A stretch of DNA of 9,410 bases from DASQGA01 sp038209555 (GTDB taxonomy: Bacteria; Actinomycetota; Thermoleophilia; Gaiellales; Gaiellaceae), in contig JBBQXP010000102.1 of NCBI GenBank assembly GCA_038209555.1, positions 1 through 9,410 of the forward strand, read 5' to 3'. This document shows positions 1-6,601 of the stretch, in pieces. Made by a program: the position numbers and the translations under genes. The notes below the pieces were generated by a model. The model did no database searches and had not been told where the DNA came from. It saw nothing but the letters and a program-made list of their open reading frames with translations. Every line of letters starts with the position of its first letter. The first letter of the stretch is position 1.

Positions 1-284
1 ATCGTCGCCCACAGGCCGTGGGCATGCAGGCGGGCGGCATCGTGCTCGCACCGCTCGCGGGTACCACCCGACACGACCGCACGCCCTTCGAGATGCACCT
101 GGAGCATCAGCGCGTGGGCGCGCGGCTGGCTGTAGCCGAACAGCTTGCGGAACACGTAGGTCACGTAGGTCATCAGGTTGATCGGGTCGTTCCAGACGAT
201 GACGATCCAGGGCTTGTCACGGACGATCTCGTCCTCGCCTGACGGGATCTCGACCTCGACGGGCGCCGAAATGGTCTGGCTCAC
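1..284 (-). CDS. clpS: ATP-dependent Clp protease adaptor ClpS (3' end cut by window edge)
   Basis: ClpS binds proteins with destabilising N-terminal residues and hands them to the ClpA/ClpC unfoldase of the Clp protease in the cytosol. The 94 visible residues cover almost the whole family domain: a variable charged N-terminus of about 22 residues, then PWIVIVWNDPINLMTYV, then the helix FRKLFGYSQPRAHALMLQVH, then EGRAVVSGG and LHAHGLWAT near the end. The Asn-Asp after the Trp, the Met of NLM and the His of LQVH match the N-degron pocket positions of the family. Only the last few residues should be missing. The start chosen is the GTG at 284, nine bases after the stop of the upstream membrane-protein gene (stop 295-293); no strong ribosome site is visible, which fits translational coupling. 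The NDP form in place of the NDD of enterobacteria is, from memory, usual in actinobacteria. Confidence 0.93.
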   Translation of the reverse strand, partial: MSQTISAPVEVEIPSGEDEIVRDKPWIVIVWNDPINLMTYVTYVFRKLFGYSQPRAHALMLQVHLEGRAVVSGGTRERCEHDAARLHAHGLWAT

Positions 285-292
285 GGTCTGGT

Positions 293-748
293 TCAGCTGG
301 GCTTCGCCGTCATCGCCCAGACGGCGACGACGTACGCGGCCAAGACGACGAGGGTCAGGACGGTCACGACCCGGCCGAGCCTGCCGCCGCCGCCGGGCTC
401 GCGGCCCGCCCGGCGCGATGCGACCCCCGCGAGGATCGTCGAGATGAGAAGGAAGAGAAGGCCCCCGTCCGCGGTGATGTAGCCGATGCCGATCCAGTCG
501 GCCTCGTCCGGAATGTTTTCCTTCGAGCTGATCCACTCGGCGCCCACACGCATGAGAACGTATGAAGGGAGCGCCGCGATCAAGAGCGTCCTGAACCCGA
601 GGCGGATGAGACCCGGTGAATTGCCCCGCCAGGCGAGCACGAAGAGCGCCGCCACAGTGACCAGCGACCCGACGAGGAGCATCGCGCCCGCGACATGGAC
701 GAGGAGTGGGAAGTTCCAGTCGTCGGGCCTGATAACCGCGATCGTCAT
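293..748 (-). CDS. small four-helix integral membrane protein, DUF2269-like
   Basis: Predicted 151-residue inner-membrane protein of unknown function. Hydrophobic segments at about residues 14-40, 52-70, 90-110 and 126-146 suggest four transmembrane helices. Between helices 2 and 3 lies a polar loop of about 20 residues (VGAEWISSKENIPDEADW) that looks like a conserved functional loop, and a basic, glycine-rich stretch (residues 111-126) precedes helix 4. Helix 1 carries a His (LLVHVAGAM) at the same place as in the upstream gene, and both proteins have the same length and helix number, so the two look like diverged paralogues. The ATG start overlaps the stop of the upstream gene as ATGA, indicating translational coupling. 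clpS follows directly. The DUF2269 assignment is from general resemblance and is weaker than for the upstream gene; no catalytic motif is visible. Confidence 0.75.
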   Translation of the reverse strand: MTIAVIRPDDWNFPLLVHVAGAMLLVGSLVTVAALFVLAWRGNSPGLIRLGFRTLLIAALPSYVLMRVGAEWISSKENIPDEADWIGIGYITADGGLLFLLISTILAGVASRRAGREPGGGGRLGRVVTVLTLVVLAAYVVAVWAMTAKPS

Positions 749-1197
749 GCGCCCGGCTTGTAGATCATCACGATGAGAAGTGCAGCGACCGCGAGCACCT
801 GGATCGCGTGGACGACGAGGGCTCGCTGGCTCCGGATCGAGCCCCCGAGCTCACCGTGCCCCGCGTCGGCTCCGAAGGCACGGCGGAAGCCGGCACCCAC
901 CCGCGTGCCTGCCGCCGCAGCGATCACCCAGAGGACGAGCGCGGCGACGATCCAGCCGTCCCAGAGCTCGTAGCCCTCGACATACACGGCGAGCCAGATC
1001 CCGAAAATCAGCGTCCCGGCACCGCCGACGTCCCACAGCCTGCTCCCGAGCCTCGACATCCGGAGAAACGGCCCTGCATCCACGATGCCGACCGAGCGCC
1101 AGGTCGCAGCCAAAATTGCGCTGAGAAGGACGACGGCGGCCACGGCTGCAAAGGCCGTCAGGACGTGGAGGAAAAGAAGCCAGTCGTACAACGTCAC
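745..1197 (-). CDS. DUF2269-like four-helix integral membrane protein
   Basis: Predicted 150-residue membrane protein with helices at about residues 6-30, 57-75, 80-97 and 126-146. The opening YDWLLFLHVLTAFAAVAAVV resembles the first helix of DUF2269-type predicted membrane proteins, in which a His lies in a hydrophobic helix. Here His11 (helix 1) and His130 (helix 4) are both in membrane segments; metal or heme binding would be speculation. It starts with GTG at 1197, directly behind a TAGAGT -10 box with a 6-base gap, so the message is probably leaderless and this is the first gene of the three-gene unit that ends with clpS. The second gene overlaps its stop codon by 4 bases. Function unknown; the membrane topology is the most certain part of the call. 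Confidence 0.78.
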   Translation of the reverse strand: MTLYDWLLFLHVLTAFAAVAAVVLLSAILAATWRSVGIVDAGPFLRMSRLGSRLWDVGGAGTLIFGIWLAVYVEGYELWDGWIVAALVLWVIAAAAGTRVGAGFRRAFGADAGHGELGGSIRSQRALVVHAIQVLAVAALLIVMIYKPGA

Positions 1198-1203
1198 GGG
1201 ACC

Positions 1204-1233
1204 ACTCTAAAACGTCACCGCGGCGATGGTCGA
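1204..1233 (-). promoter_or_regulatory. leaderless promoter of the membrane-protein/clpS operon
   Basis: On the minus strand TAGAGT (1209-1204) fits the TAnnnT -10 consensus and is followed by 6 bases and the GTG start at 1197, so transcription should begin on the start codon. A TCGACC element (1233-1228) lies 18 bases upstream and could be the -35 box. No ribosome binding site is present, as expected for a leaderless message. The octamer GTGACGTT occurs both just upstream of the -10 box and at the start codon; its meaning is unclear. The promoter fills the 39-bp gap after the desaturase stop codon. Confidence 0.5.
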
Positions 1234-1236
1234 CCG

Positions 1237-2133
1237 CTACGCGGTGGTGGAGGCGACTTCCTTCCGTTCCTGGCGCTCGGGCGTGATCCGCACGACGTTC
1301 CAGGCGAGCCCGAAGCGCTCGAGGGTGGCGATGAAGAGCCCGCCCGGATCGACCTCCCAGCGTTTGAGTCCGTGGAACGCGGAGGTGGGAAAGGCGTGGT
1401 GATTGTGGTGCCAGGCCTCACCGAAAGAGAGGATCGAGAGCCAAAAGACGTTCCGGGACTCGTCGTCGCACCGGAAGCGGCGCGTGCCCCAGAGATGACA
1501 GATCGAGTTGATCGAGAACGTGACGTGGTGCAAGAGGAAGATCCGCACGAACCCGCCCCACAGGAGCGCGGTGAACCCTCCCCAGACCGTGCCGGTCAGG
1601 ACATAGCCGGCTCCGAATGGGACGATCAGCGAGACGACGACGAGCCAGGGAAAGGTGCGGTCGACGATGCGCATACCGCGGTCGGCCATGAGGTCGGGGG
1701 CGTAGCGGCGAGTGTTGGCCCGCCCTTCCTCGACGAAGAGCCAGCCGACGTGTGCATGAAAGAGCCCTTTCAGGACTGCGACCGGCCGCGCGCCCTCGGC
1801 GAGATGCGGCGAGTGTGGATCGCCTTCACGGTCCGAAAACTGGTGGTGCTTGCGATGGTCCGAAACCCAGGCGAGCACGGGCCCCTCGACGGCCATCGAG
1901 CCGAGCGCCGCAAGGGCGTAGCGGATGCCTCCGTACGTCTTGAAGGAGCGGTGCGTGAGCAGGCGGTGGAACCCGACGGTGATCCCGATTCCCGTCAGGA
2001 GGTATCCGGCCGTGAGGATGGCGATGTCCGTCCAGCCGACCACCGTGTTCCAGAGCAGGACGACGGCGACCAGGAAGGCCAGGAAGGGCACGATCACCCC
2101 TCCGAGGTTCGCAAGCATGTGCGCTCGGGTCAT
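1237..2133 (-). CDS. acyl-CoA / fatty acid desaturase (membrane di-iron, delta-9 type)
   Basis: A 298-residue membrane di-iron desaturase that introduces a cis double bond into a fatty acyl chain, using oxygen and an electron donor. All three histidine boxes are intact: His56-RLLT-His61 (HX4H, in HRLLTHRSF), His93-RK-His96-His97 (HX2HH, in SDHRKHHQFSD), and His242-HN-His245-His246 (WHHNHHAFP). The extra ligand region LLHHVTFSINSICH (residues 201-213), typical of stearoyl-CoA-type enzymes, is also present. Hydrophobic stretches at about 10-32, 36-55, 162-180 and 182-202 form the membrane part. The length fits bacterial family members, which lack the fused cytochrome b5 domain of fungal enzymes, so a separate donor is needed; none is in this window. 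The ATG at 2133 has GGAG five bases upstream. It is divergent from the MFS gene. Acyl-CoA versus acyl-lipid substrate cannot be told from the sequence. Confidence 0.94.
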   Translation of the reverse strand: MTRAHMLANLGGVIVPFLAFLVAVVLLWNTVVGWTDIAILTAGYLLTGIGITVGFHRLLTHRSFKTYGGIRYALAALGSMAVEGPVLAWVSDHRKHHQFSDREGDPHSPHLAEGARPVAVLKGLFHAHVGWLFVEEGRANTRRYAPDLMADRGMRIVDRTFPWLVVVSLIVPFGAGYVLTGTVWGGFTALLWGGFVRIFLLHHVTFSINSICHLWGTRRFRCDDESRNVFWLSILSFGEAWHHNHHAFPTSAFHGLKRWEVDPGGLFIATLERFGLAWNVVRITPERQERKEVASTTA

Positions 2134-2138
2134 TGCGG

Positions 2139-2142
2139 CTCC
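2139..2142 (-). promoter_or_regulatory. ribosome binding site of the desaturase gene
   Basis: GGAG on the minus strand, five bases before the ATG at 2133. It supports this ATG rather than the in-frame ATG five codons later, and shows this gene has a leader, unlike several neighbours. Confidence 0.5.
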
Positions 2143-2219
2143 ATTCGCTTCCCGGAAGCTCTGGCTCGTTACGTTGGACGATCCCGCCCGACGGATGGTT
2201 GCAATCAGGGGTTAGCTCT

Positions 2220-2225
2220 TATCCT
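2220..2225 (+). promoter_or_regulatory. possible -10 box of the MFS gene
   Basis: TATCCT fits TAnnnT and lies 17 bases before the ATG at 2243, which would give a leader of roughly ten bases. TTGCAA (2199-2204) is a poor -35 candidate because the spacer is only 15 bases. The 109-bp gap between the divergent desaturase and MFS genes must hold both promoters; I could not identify the desaturase promoter. Confidence 0.25.
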
Positions 2226-2242
2226 CTCGGCTTCCCTTGCCG

Positions 2243-3538
2243 ATGCCTAAAGTCGTGCTCGCCGCAACGAGGTCCCTTCGGGCACTGGACCCGAAACTGC
2301 CCGCCTCGGTGTGGCTCGTCCAGAGCGTTTCCCTCGCCACCGCCGTCGGCTACGGGAGCGTTCTCCCCTATTCGGTCATCTACCTGCACGACGTTCGCGG
2401 CTTCTCGCTCGGCGTCGCGGGGCTCGTCGCAGCGCTGCTCACCGGCATGGGGATCGCCTCGGGCTCGGTCACAGGCGCCCTCGTCGACCGGCTGGGGACC
2501 CGGCCGGCGCTCCTCGGATCGCTCGTCCTCGCGGCTGGCGCGCTCGCATCGTTCCCGCTCGTCCGGGAGCCGTGGCACGCCTTTGCCCTCGCAGCGGTTG
2601 CCGGCGCCGGTTACGGAGGCATACATCCAACCGTCTCGAGCCTGATCGCCGCCCTCACTGCACCGGAGCGCCGGCACGCCGCCTACGCGCTGCAACGCGT
2701 GAGCGTCAATGCGGGCTTCGGGATCGGCGGACTCGTCGGCGGCCTCGTGGCCACGACCGAGATGCCCGGCAGCTTCACCATCGTCTTTCTGATCGCGGCC
2801 GGCTCGATTCTCCCGGCGGCGATCGCGACGCTCGCGCTTCCCCGGGACACCGCCAGAGCGGCGCTCCACCTGGACCGGGGCCGCTACCGGGACGTTCTTC
2901 GGAGTCCCGTCTTGCTCAAGCTGATGGTCGTGAACACGGTATTCGTGGCGGTGGGGTACGCCCTCCTCGCCGTCGTCATGCCGGTCTTTGCGAAGGGGGA
3001 AGCCGACGTCACCGAGAGCATGCTCGGGCTTATCTTCCTCGCGAACACCCTCTTCATCGTGATCGTGCAGCTTCCACTCGCTCGAGCGCTCGAGGGCAGC
3101 AAGCGACTCGGCGTCCTCGCGGGAGCCGCCGCGTGCTGGGCAGTCGGCTGCATGCTGGTACTCGGAGGCGGGCTCTGGTTCCAGGCGGCCGTGGCGGCAG
3201 TCGTGATCGGACTGGCCGGGATCGTCTTCGGAATCGGCGAGTGCCTCCACGCGACGGTGATCGGGCCCCTCGTGGCCGATCTGGCACCGCCGCACATGCT
3301 CGGCCGCTACATGGGCCTCCTCACACTCTCATTCCAGCTCGGCATGACCGTCGGCCCGGCAATCGGCGGCTTCCTCCTCGCCGCGTCGACCACCGGGCTC
3401 TGGGCGGGGGCGGCGGCGCTCGTCGCGGTCGCCGGGCTCGGCGCACTCACGCTCTCCGAGCGTCTTCCCGAGCATCTGCGCACGACGCCCGCGGCTCCAA
3501 GGACGCCCTGCGAGCCTGGCGTTACGCTGCCCGCCTAG
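2243..3538 (+). CDS. MFS transporter, probable drug/metabolite exporter
   Basis: A 431-residue major facilitator superfamily protein with about 12 hydrophobic segments in two halves. After an amphipathic N-terminus, helix 1 runs from about residue 23. MFS motif A is clear at residues 78-92 (GALVDRLGTRPALLG) in the loop between helices 2 and 3. RRHAAYALQRVSVNAGFGIGGLVGG in helices 4-5 resembles proton-driven exporters of the MdtH/YfmO kind. The central loop (LPRDTARAALHLDRGRYRDVL) precedes the second half, which starts with LMVVNTVFVAVGYALLAVV, and GRYMGLLTLSFQLGMTVGPAIGGFL in helices 10-11 is typical. The tail after the last helix is short and polar. ATG 2243 is preferred to the TTG two codons upstream; neither has a clear ribosome site. 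It diverges from the desaturase. The substrate cannot be deduced; export is inferred from motif resemblance. Confidence 0.9.
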   Translation: MPKVVLAATRSLRALDPKLPASVWLVQSVSLATAVGYGSVLPYSVIYLHDVRGFSLGVAGLVAALLTGMGIASGSVTGALVDRLGTRPALLGSLVLAAGALASFPLVREPWHAFALAAVAGAGYGGIHPTVSSLIAALTAPERRHAAYALQRVSVNAGFGIGGLVGGLVATTEMPGSFTIVFLIAAGSILPAAIATLALPRDTARAALHLDRGRYRDVLRSPVLLKLMVVNTVFVAVGYALLAVVMPVFAKGEADVTESMLGLIFLANTLFIVIVQLPLARALEGSKRLGVLAGAAACWAVGCMLVLGGGLWFQAAVAAVVIGLAGIVFGIGECLHATVIGPLVADLAPPHMLGRYMGLLTLSFQLGMTVGPAIGGFLLAASTTGLWAGAAALVAVAGLGALTLSERLPEHLRTTPAAPRTPCEPGVTLPA

Positions 3539-3556
3539 TCTGCGCTCCCGCGACTG

Positions 3557-3562
3557 TAGGCT
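3557..3562 (+). promoter_or_regulatory. leaderless -10 box of the small Cys/His protein gene
   Basis: TAGGCT (TAnnnT) is followed by exactly six bases and the ATG at 3569, and there is no ribosome site in the 30-bp gap after the MFS stop. The small gene is therefore probably transcribed on its own as a leaderless message. No convincing -35 box is visible. Confidence 0.45.
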
Positions 3563-3568
3563 CCGGCG

Positions 3569-3754
3569 ATGCGTGTCGTGCGCTGCTGGTGCGAGGAGCT
3601 GGTTGCGGCCAGGGACGACGAACAGCTCGCCACGGCGCTACGCGATCACATCGCCGAGGCCCACCCGGACGAGCCCCGCTCGGACGAAGACGTGCAGGCG
3701 CGCGTCGAGTCGGACGCGTACGAGCCGCCCGACCGCCCTCCCTGGGCCTACTGA
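3569..3754 (+). CDS. small CxC...HxxxxH protein, DUF1059-like
   Basis: A 61-residue acidic protein of unknown function. Residues 1-33 carry two Cys (Cys6-Trp-Cys8) and a helix with two His (His27-IAEA-His32), followed by Pro. The order CxC, acidic helix, HxxxxHP recalls the small DUF1059-type proteins common in actinobacteria, and the four residues could bind one zinc ion; that is inference. The second half is acidic and Pro-rich (DEPRSDEDVQARVESDAYEPPD) and probably forms one more helix. It lies 30 bp after the MFS gene on the same strand but appears to have its own leaderless promoter. Its stop lies 9 bp from the stop of the converging sucA. The overlapping 64-residue frame at 3573 is rejected because it lacks the Cys/His pattern. 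Confidence 0.75.
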   Translation: MRVVRCWCEELVAARDDEQLATALRDHIAEAHPDEPRSDEDVQARVESDAYEPPDRPPWAY

Positions 3755-3772
3755 TCTCCTGGGCTAGAGATC
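3753..3772. repeat. short inverted repeat between convergent genes (weak bidirectional terminator?)
   Basis: GATCTC (3753-3758) and GAGATC (3767-3772) are perfect inverted copies around an 8-base loop. They overlap the ends of both converging genes, at the junction where transcripts from the small Cys/His gene and sucA should stop. The stem is only 6 bp and has no run of T on either side, so a classical intrinsic terminator is doubtful. Confidence 0.25.
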
Positions 3773-6595
3773 CAACGCTTCGCTGACGATGCGCTCCTGT
3801 TCGAGCAGGTGCGCTGTCGGATAGCCCTCGCTGGGGCTGGCCCGCCACGCCCGGCCGCAGTAGCGCAGGTCCACCTCTGCCGGAAGCCCTTCCTCCAGGC
3901 GATGACGAACAGCGCGCCAAGCGCCCATGTTCTGCGGCTCTTCCTGGACCCATAGCACCTCGCGAAGGTTCGGGTAGCGGGAGAGAAGCTCGTCGTACTG
4001 TGCGACCGGGAACGGATAGAGCTGTTCGAGACGGGCGACTGCGACCCGCTCTGCGCTCTCCAGCTCCTCGTGACCGACGATGTCGTAGTAGATCTTCCCG
4101 GTGCAGAAGATGAGGCGCTGGGTCTGGCGGCGCGCCTCTTCGTCCAGCCGCGGATCGTCGAGGAGAGGCTGGAAGGCTCCCTCGGTGAGATCGGCGGCCC
4201 GCGACGTCGCCTGCTTCAACCGGAGCAGGCTCTTCGGCGTGAAGAGGATGAGCGGACGGGCCTTGGGATGAAGCGCCTGGCGGCGGAGCACGTGGAAGTA
4301 CTGCGCAGCCGTCGTTGCGTTCACGATCCGGATGTTCTCCTGTGCCGCCATCTGCATGAAGCGCTCGAGTCGCGCGCTGGAGTGCTCCGGCCCATTTCCT
4401 TCGTAGCCGTGCGGGAGAAGCAGCGTGATCCGTGACGTCTGGCCCCATTTCGAGAGCCCGGAGACGACGAACTGGTCGACAATCACTTGCGCCGCATTCA
4501 CGAAGTCGCCGAACTGCGCTTCCCAGAGGACGAGGGCGTTGGGCGTCGCGACCGCGTAGCCGTACTCGAATCCGAGCGCGCCCACCTCGGAAAGGGGCGA
4601 GTTGTAGATCTCGATCGGAGCCTTGGCGCCCGAGAGGTGCTGGATCGGAGTCCACGTCTTGCCGGTCTTCACGTCGTGCAGGACGAGGTGGCGGTGCGCG
4701 AACGTGCCCCGTTCGGTGTCCTGGCCGGTCAGCCGCACCGGTGTCCCCTCGCGGGCCAGGGAGCCAATGGCGAACGCCTCAGCCTGCGCCCAGTCGATCC
4801 CACCCTGCTCGCCCAGCGTCTCGAGCCGACGCTCGAGCTGTTTCGCGAGCTTGGGGTGAATCGTGAAGTCGTCCGGGACGGCGAGAAGCTCGCGGTTCAG
4901 CAGCTCGAGCGTCTCCCGAGGAAGGCGCGTCTCCGGCTGCTCGCTGCCGACGCGGCCAAGACGCCGCTCCTTCGGCGGCACGCCACCGCCTGCCTCGAGC
5001 GTTTCGCGCAGCTGCTCGTGCGCCGCCTTCATCCTGGCCTGGACCTCTTCCACGAGACCGTCGGCCTCCGCCCGGGTGATCACGCCGGCCTCGACAAGCG
5101 CGTCCGCATACTGCTCGCGCACAGTCGGATGGCTTTCGATCCTCTCGTACATGAGCGGCTGGGTATAGGCGGGCTCGTCACCCTCGTTGTGCCCGAAGCG
5201 CCGGTAGCCGACGAGGTCGACGACGACGTCGTGGTCGAACTCCGCGCGGAAGGCCATCGCAAGCCTGATTGCGTGCACCGCGCCCTCCGGGTCGTCGGCG
5301 TTCACGTGGATGATCGGGATGTCGAAACCCTTGGCGAGGTCGCTCGAGTAGCGGGTCGAGCGCCCCTCGGACGGGTCGGTCGTGAACCCGAGCTGGTTGT
5401 TCGCGATCAGATGCAGAGTCCCGCCCGTCGAATACCCCTCCAGCGACTCGAGGTTCAGCGTCTCCGCGACCACGCCCTCGCCCGGGAAGGCGGCATCGCC
5501 GTGGATCAGGACCGAGAGTGCGACGCTAGGATCGTGCCGCCCCTCGGGAGACTCGTGGTCGGTTTGCGCGGCCCTCGTCGACCCCTCGACCACCGGGTCG
5601 ACGAACTCGAGGTGGCTCGGATTCGAGGCGAGCTCCACCTCCACGTCGCCACTGGTCGTCTTTCGCGTCCCGTGCGATCCGTAGTGGTACTTGACGTCGC
5701 CCGTCCCGCCCTCCGGGTCCGAAGCGACGGCCTCGAGCAGCCGCTCGCCCTCGAACTCGCGGAGGATCACGTCGTAGGGGCGCCCGACCGTGTGCGCGAT
5801 CACGCTCAGACGGCCGCGATGCGCCATGCCGAGAAAGACCTTACGGGCACCGTCCGCCGAGGACAGCTCGATCGCCTCGTCCAGCATCGGGACCATGGCG
5901 TCCAGGCCCTCGATCGAGAACTGCTTCTGCCCCAGGAAGGCCCGTCTGAGATAGCGCTCGAAGCCTTCGACCTCCGAGAGGCGGGTCAGTAGAAGCTTCT
6001 TCTCGTCGGGTGAGAACTTCTGGCGGTAGCGGCCCGATTCGATCGCCCGGCGGAGCCAGACCCGCTCTTCGTGGCTCGAGATGTGCTCGATCTCGTAAGC
6101 CATCGTCCCGCAGTAGGTCTCGCTCAGGCGCGGAAGCGCCTCGGCGAGCGTGTTGCCCGGAACGTAGAGACGCAGGACGTTCGCCGGCACTCTCGCCTGG
6201 AGCTCCGGCGTCAGCCTCGGCTGCAGCCGCTCCGGGTCGAGCGCCGGGTCTCCGGGAGGGTCGGTTCCGAGCGGGTCGAGGCGGGCGGCGTTGTGGCCGT
6301 GCATCCGATGTGCCTTCACGAGCGCCATCGCGGCCGCAACAGCGCCGAGGAGCGTCTCGTCGACGTGAGTCTCGGTCGCGCCGGCCGCGGTCGCTGCACC
6401 GTTGCCGCTGTCTCCGAGCGCCGGATACAGCTCGCGGATGCGCTGAACGAGCGGGTCGCCGTCGAGCAGGTCCGGTGGAGCCGCTTCGAAGAGGGCACGC
6501 CAGGCCGGATCGACCGACTCCGGCGAATTTAGATACTGGAAGAAGAGCTCCCGGACAAAACCCGAGTTGAGGTCTTCAAGCTGCTCGAACCCCAC
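3764..6595 (-). CDS. sucA: 2-oxoglutarate dehydrogenase E1 component (thiamine diphosphate dependent)
   Basis: Decarboxylates 2-oxoglutarate and transfers the succinyl group to the lipoyl arm of E2 in the TCA-cycle complex. The 943 residues match the usual length (about 930). Domains: the short N-terminal E2-binding segment (LNSGFVRELFFQYLNSPESV, then DPAWRALFEAAP); a linker rich in Ala, Gly and Thr at about 60-80; the first thiamine domain with GMAHRGRLSV (His259); GDAAFPGEG (Asp367) and IANNQLG (Asn400) as Mg-thiamine ligands; YRRFGHNEGDEPAYTQP; then the transketolase-like domain with LSEVGALGFEYGYAVATP, WEAQFGDFVNAAQVIVDQF and LLLPHGYEGNGPEHSSARLERF; and a C-terminal domain ending VQEEPQNMGAW...YCGRAWRASPSEG. 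The GTG at 6595 starts six bases after the upstream dehydrogenase stop, so the two genes are probably co-transcribed. Unlike mycobacterial Kgd/OdhA there is no fused succinyltransferase domain, so a separate SucB is required; none is in view. Confidence 0.97.
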   Translation of the reverse strand: MGFEQLEDLNSGFVRELFFQYLNSPESVDPAWRALFEAAPPDLLDGDPLVQRIRELYPALGDSGNGAATAAGATETHVDETLLGAVAAAMALVKAHRMHGHNAARLDPLGTDPPGDPALDPERLQPRLTPELQARVPANVLRLYVPGNTLAEALPRLSETYCGTMAYEIEHISSHEERVWLRRAIESGRYRQKFSPDEKKLLLTRLSEVEGFERYLRRAFLGQKQFSIEGLDAMVPMLDEAIELSSADGARKVFLGMAHRGRLSVIAHTVGRPYDVILREFEGERLLEAVASDPEGGTGDVKYHYGSHGTRKTTSGDVEVELASNPSHLEFVDPVVEGSTRAAQTDHESPEGRHDPSVALSVLIHGDAAFPGEGVVAETLNLESLEGYSTGGTLHLIANNQLGFTTDPSEGRSTRYSSDLAKGFDIPIIHVNADDPEGAVHAIRLAMAFRAEFDHDVVVDLVGYRRFGHNEGDEPAYTQPLMYERIESHPTVREQYADALVEAGVITRAEADGLVEEVQARMKAAHEQLRETLEAGGGVPPKERRLGRVGSEQPETRLPRETLELLNRELLAVPDDFTIHPKLAKQLERRLETLGEQGGIDWAQAEAFAIGSLAREGTPVRLTGQDTERGTFAHRHLVLHDVKTGKTWTPIQHLSGAKAPIEIYNSPLSEVGALGFEYGYAVATPNALVLWEAQFGDFVNAAQVIVDQFVVSGLSKWGQTSRITLLLPHGYEGNGPEHSSARLERFMQMAAQENIRIVNATTAAQYFHVLRRQALHPKARPLILFTPKSLLRLKQATSRAADLTEGAFQPLLDDPRLDEEARRQTQRLIFCTGKIYYDIVGHEELESAERVAVARLEQLYPFPVAQYDELLSRYPNLREVLWVQEEPQNMGAWRAVRHRLEEGLPAEVDLRYCGRAWRASPSEGYPTAHLLEQERIVSEALDL

Positions 6596-6601
6596 GTCGA
6601 T

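Noticed and set aside
1198..1236. Intrinsic terminator after the desaturase gene
   Set aside because: No GC hairpin followed by T on the minus strand; the gap is taken by the promoter of the next operon.
808..2250. 480-residue plus-strand open frame across the desaturase and membrane-protein genes
   Set aside because: Its translation is rich in Asp, Glu, Arg, Gly and Pro with no motif, and it is the mirror of minus-strand genes with clear histidine boxes and membrane helices; long antisense frames are common in GC-rich DNA.
2219..3295. 358-residue minus-strand frame opposite the MFS gene
   Set aside because: Highly charged, low-complexity translation without hydrophobic core; the plus-strand MFS protein has motif A and about 12 helices.
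4487..5992. 501-residue plus-strand frame inside sucA
   Set aside because: Antisense shadow of sucA, whose thiamine-binding motifs are all intact on the minus strand.
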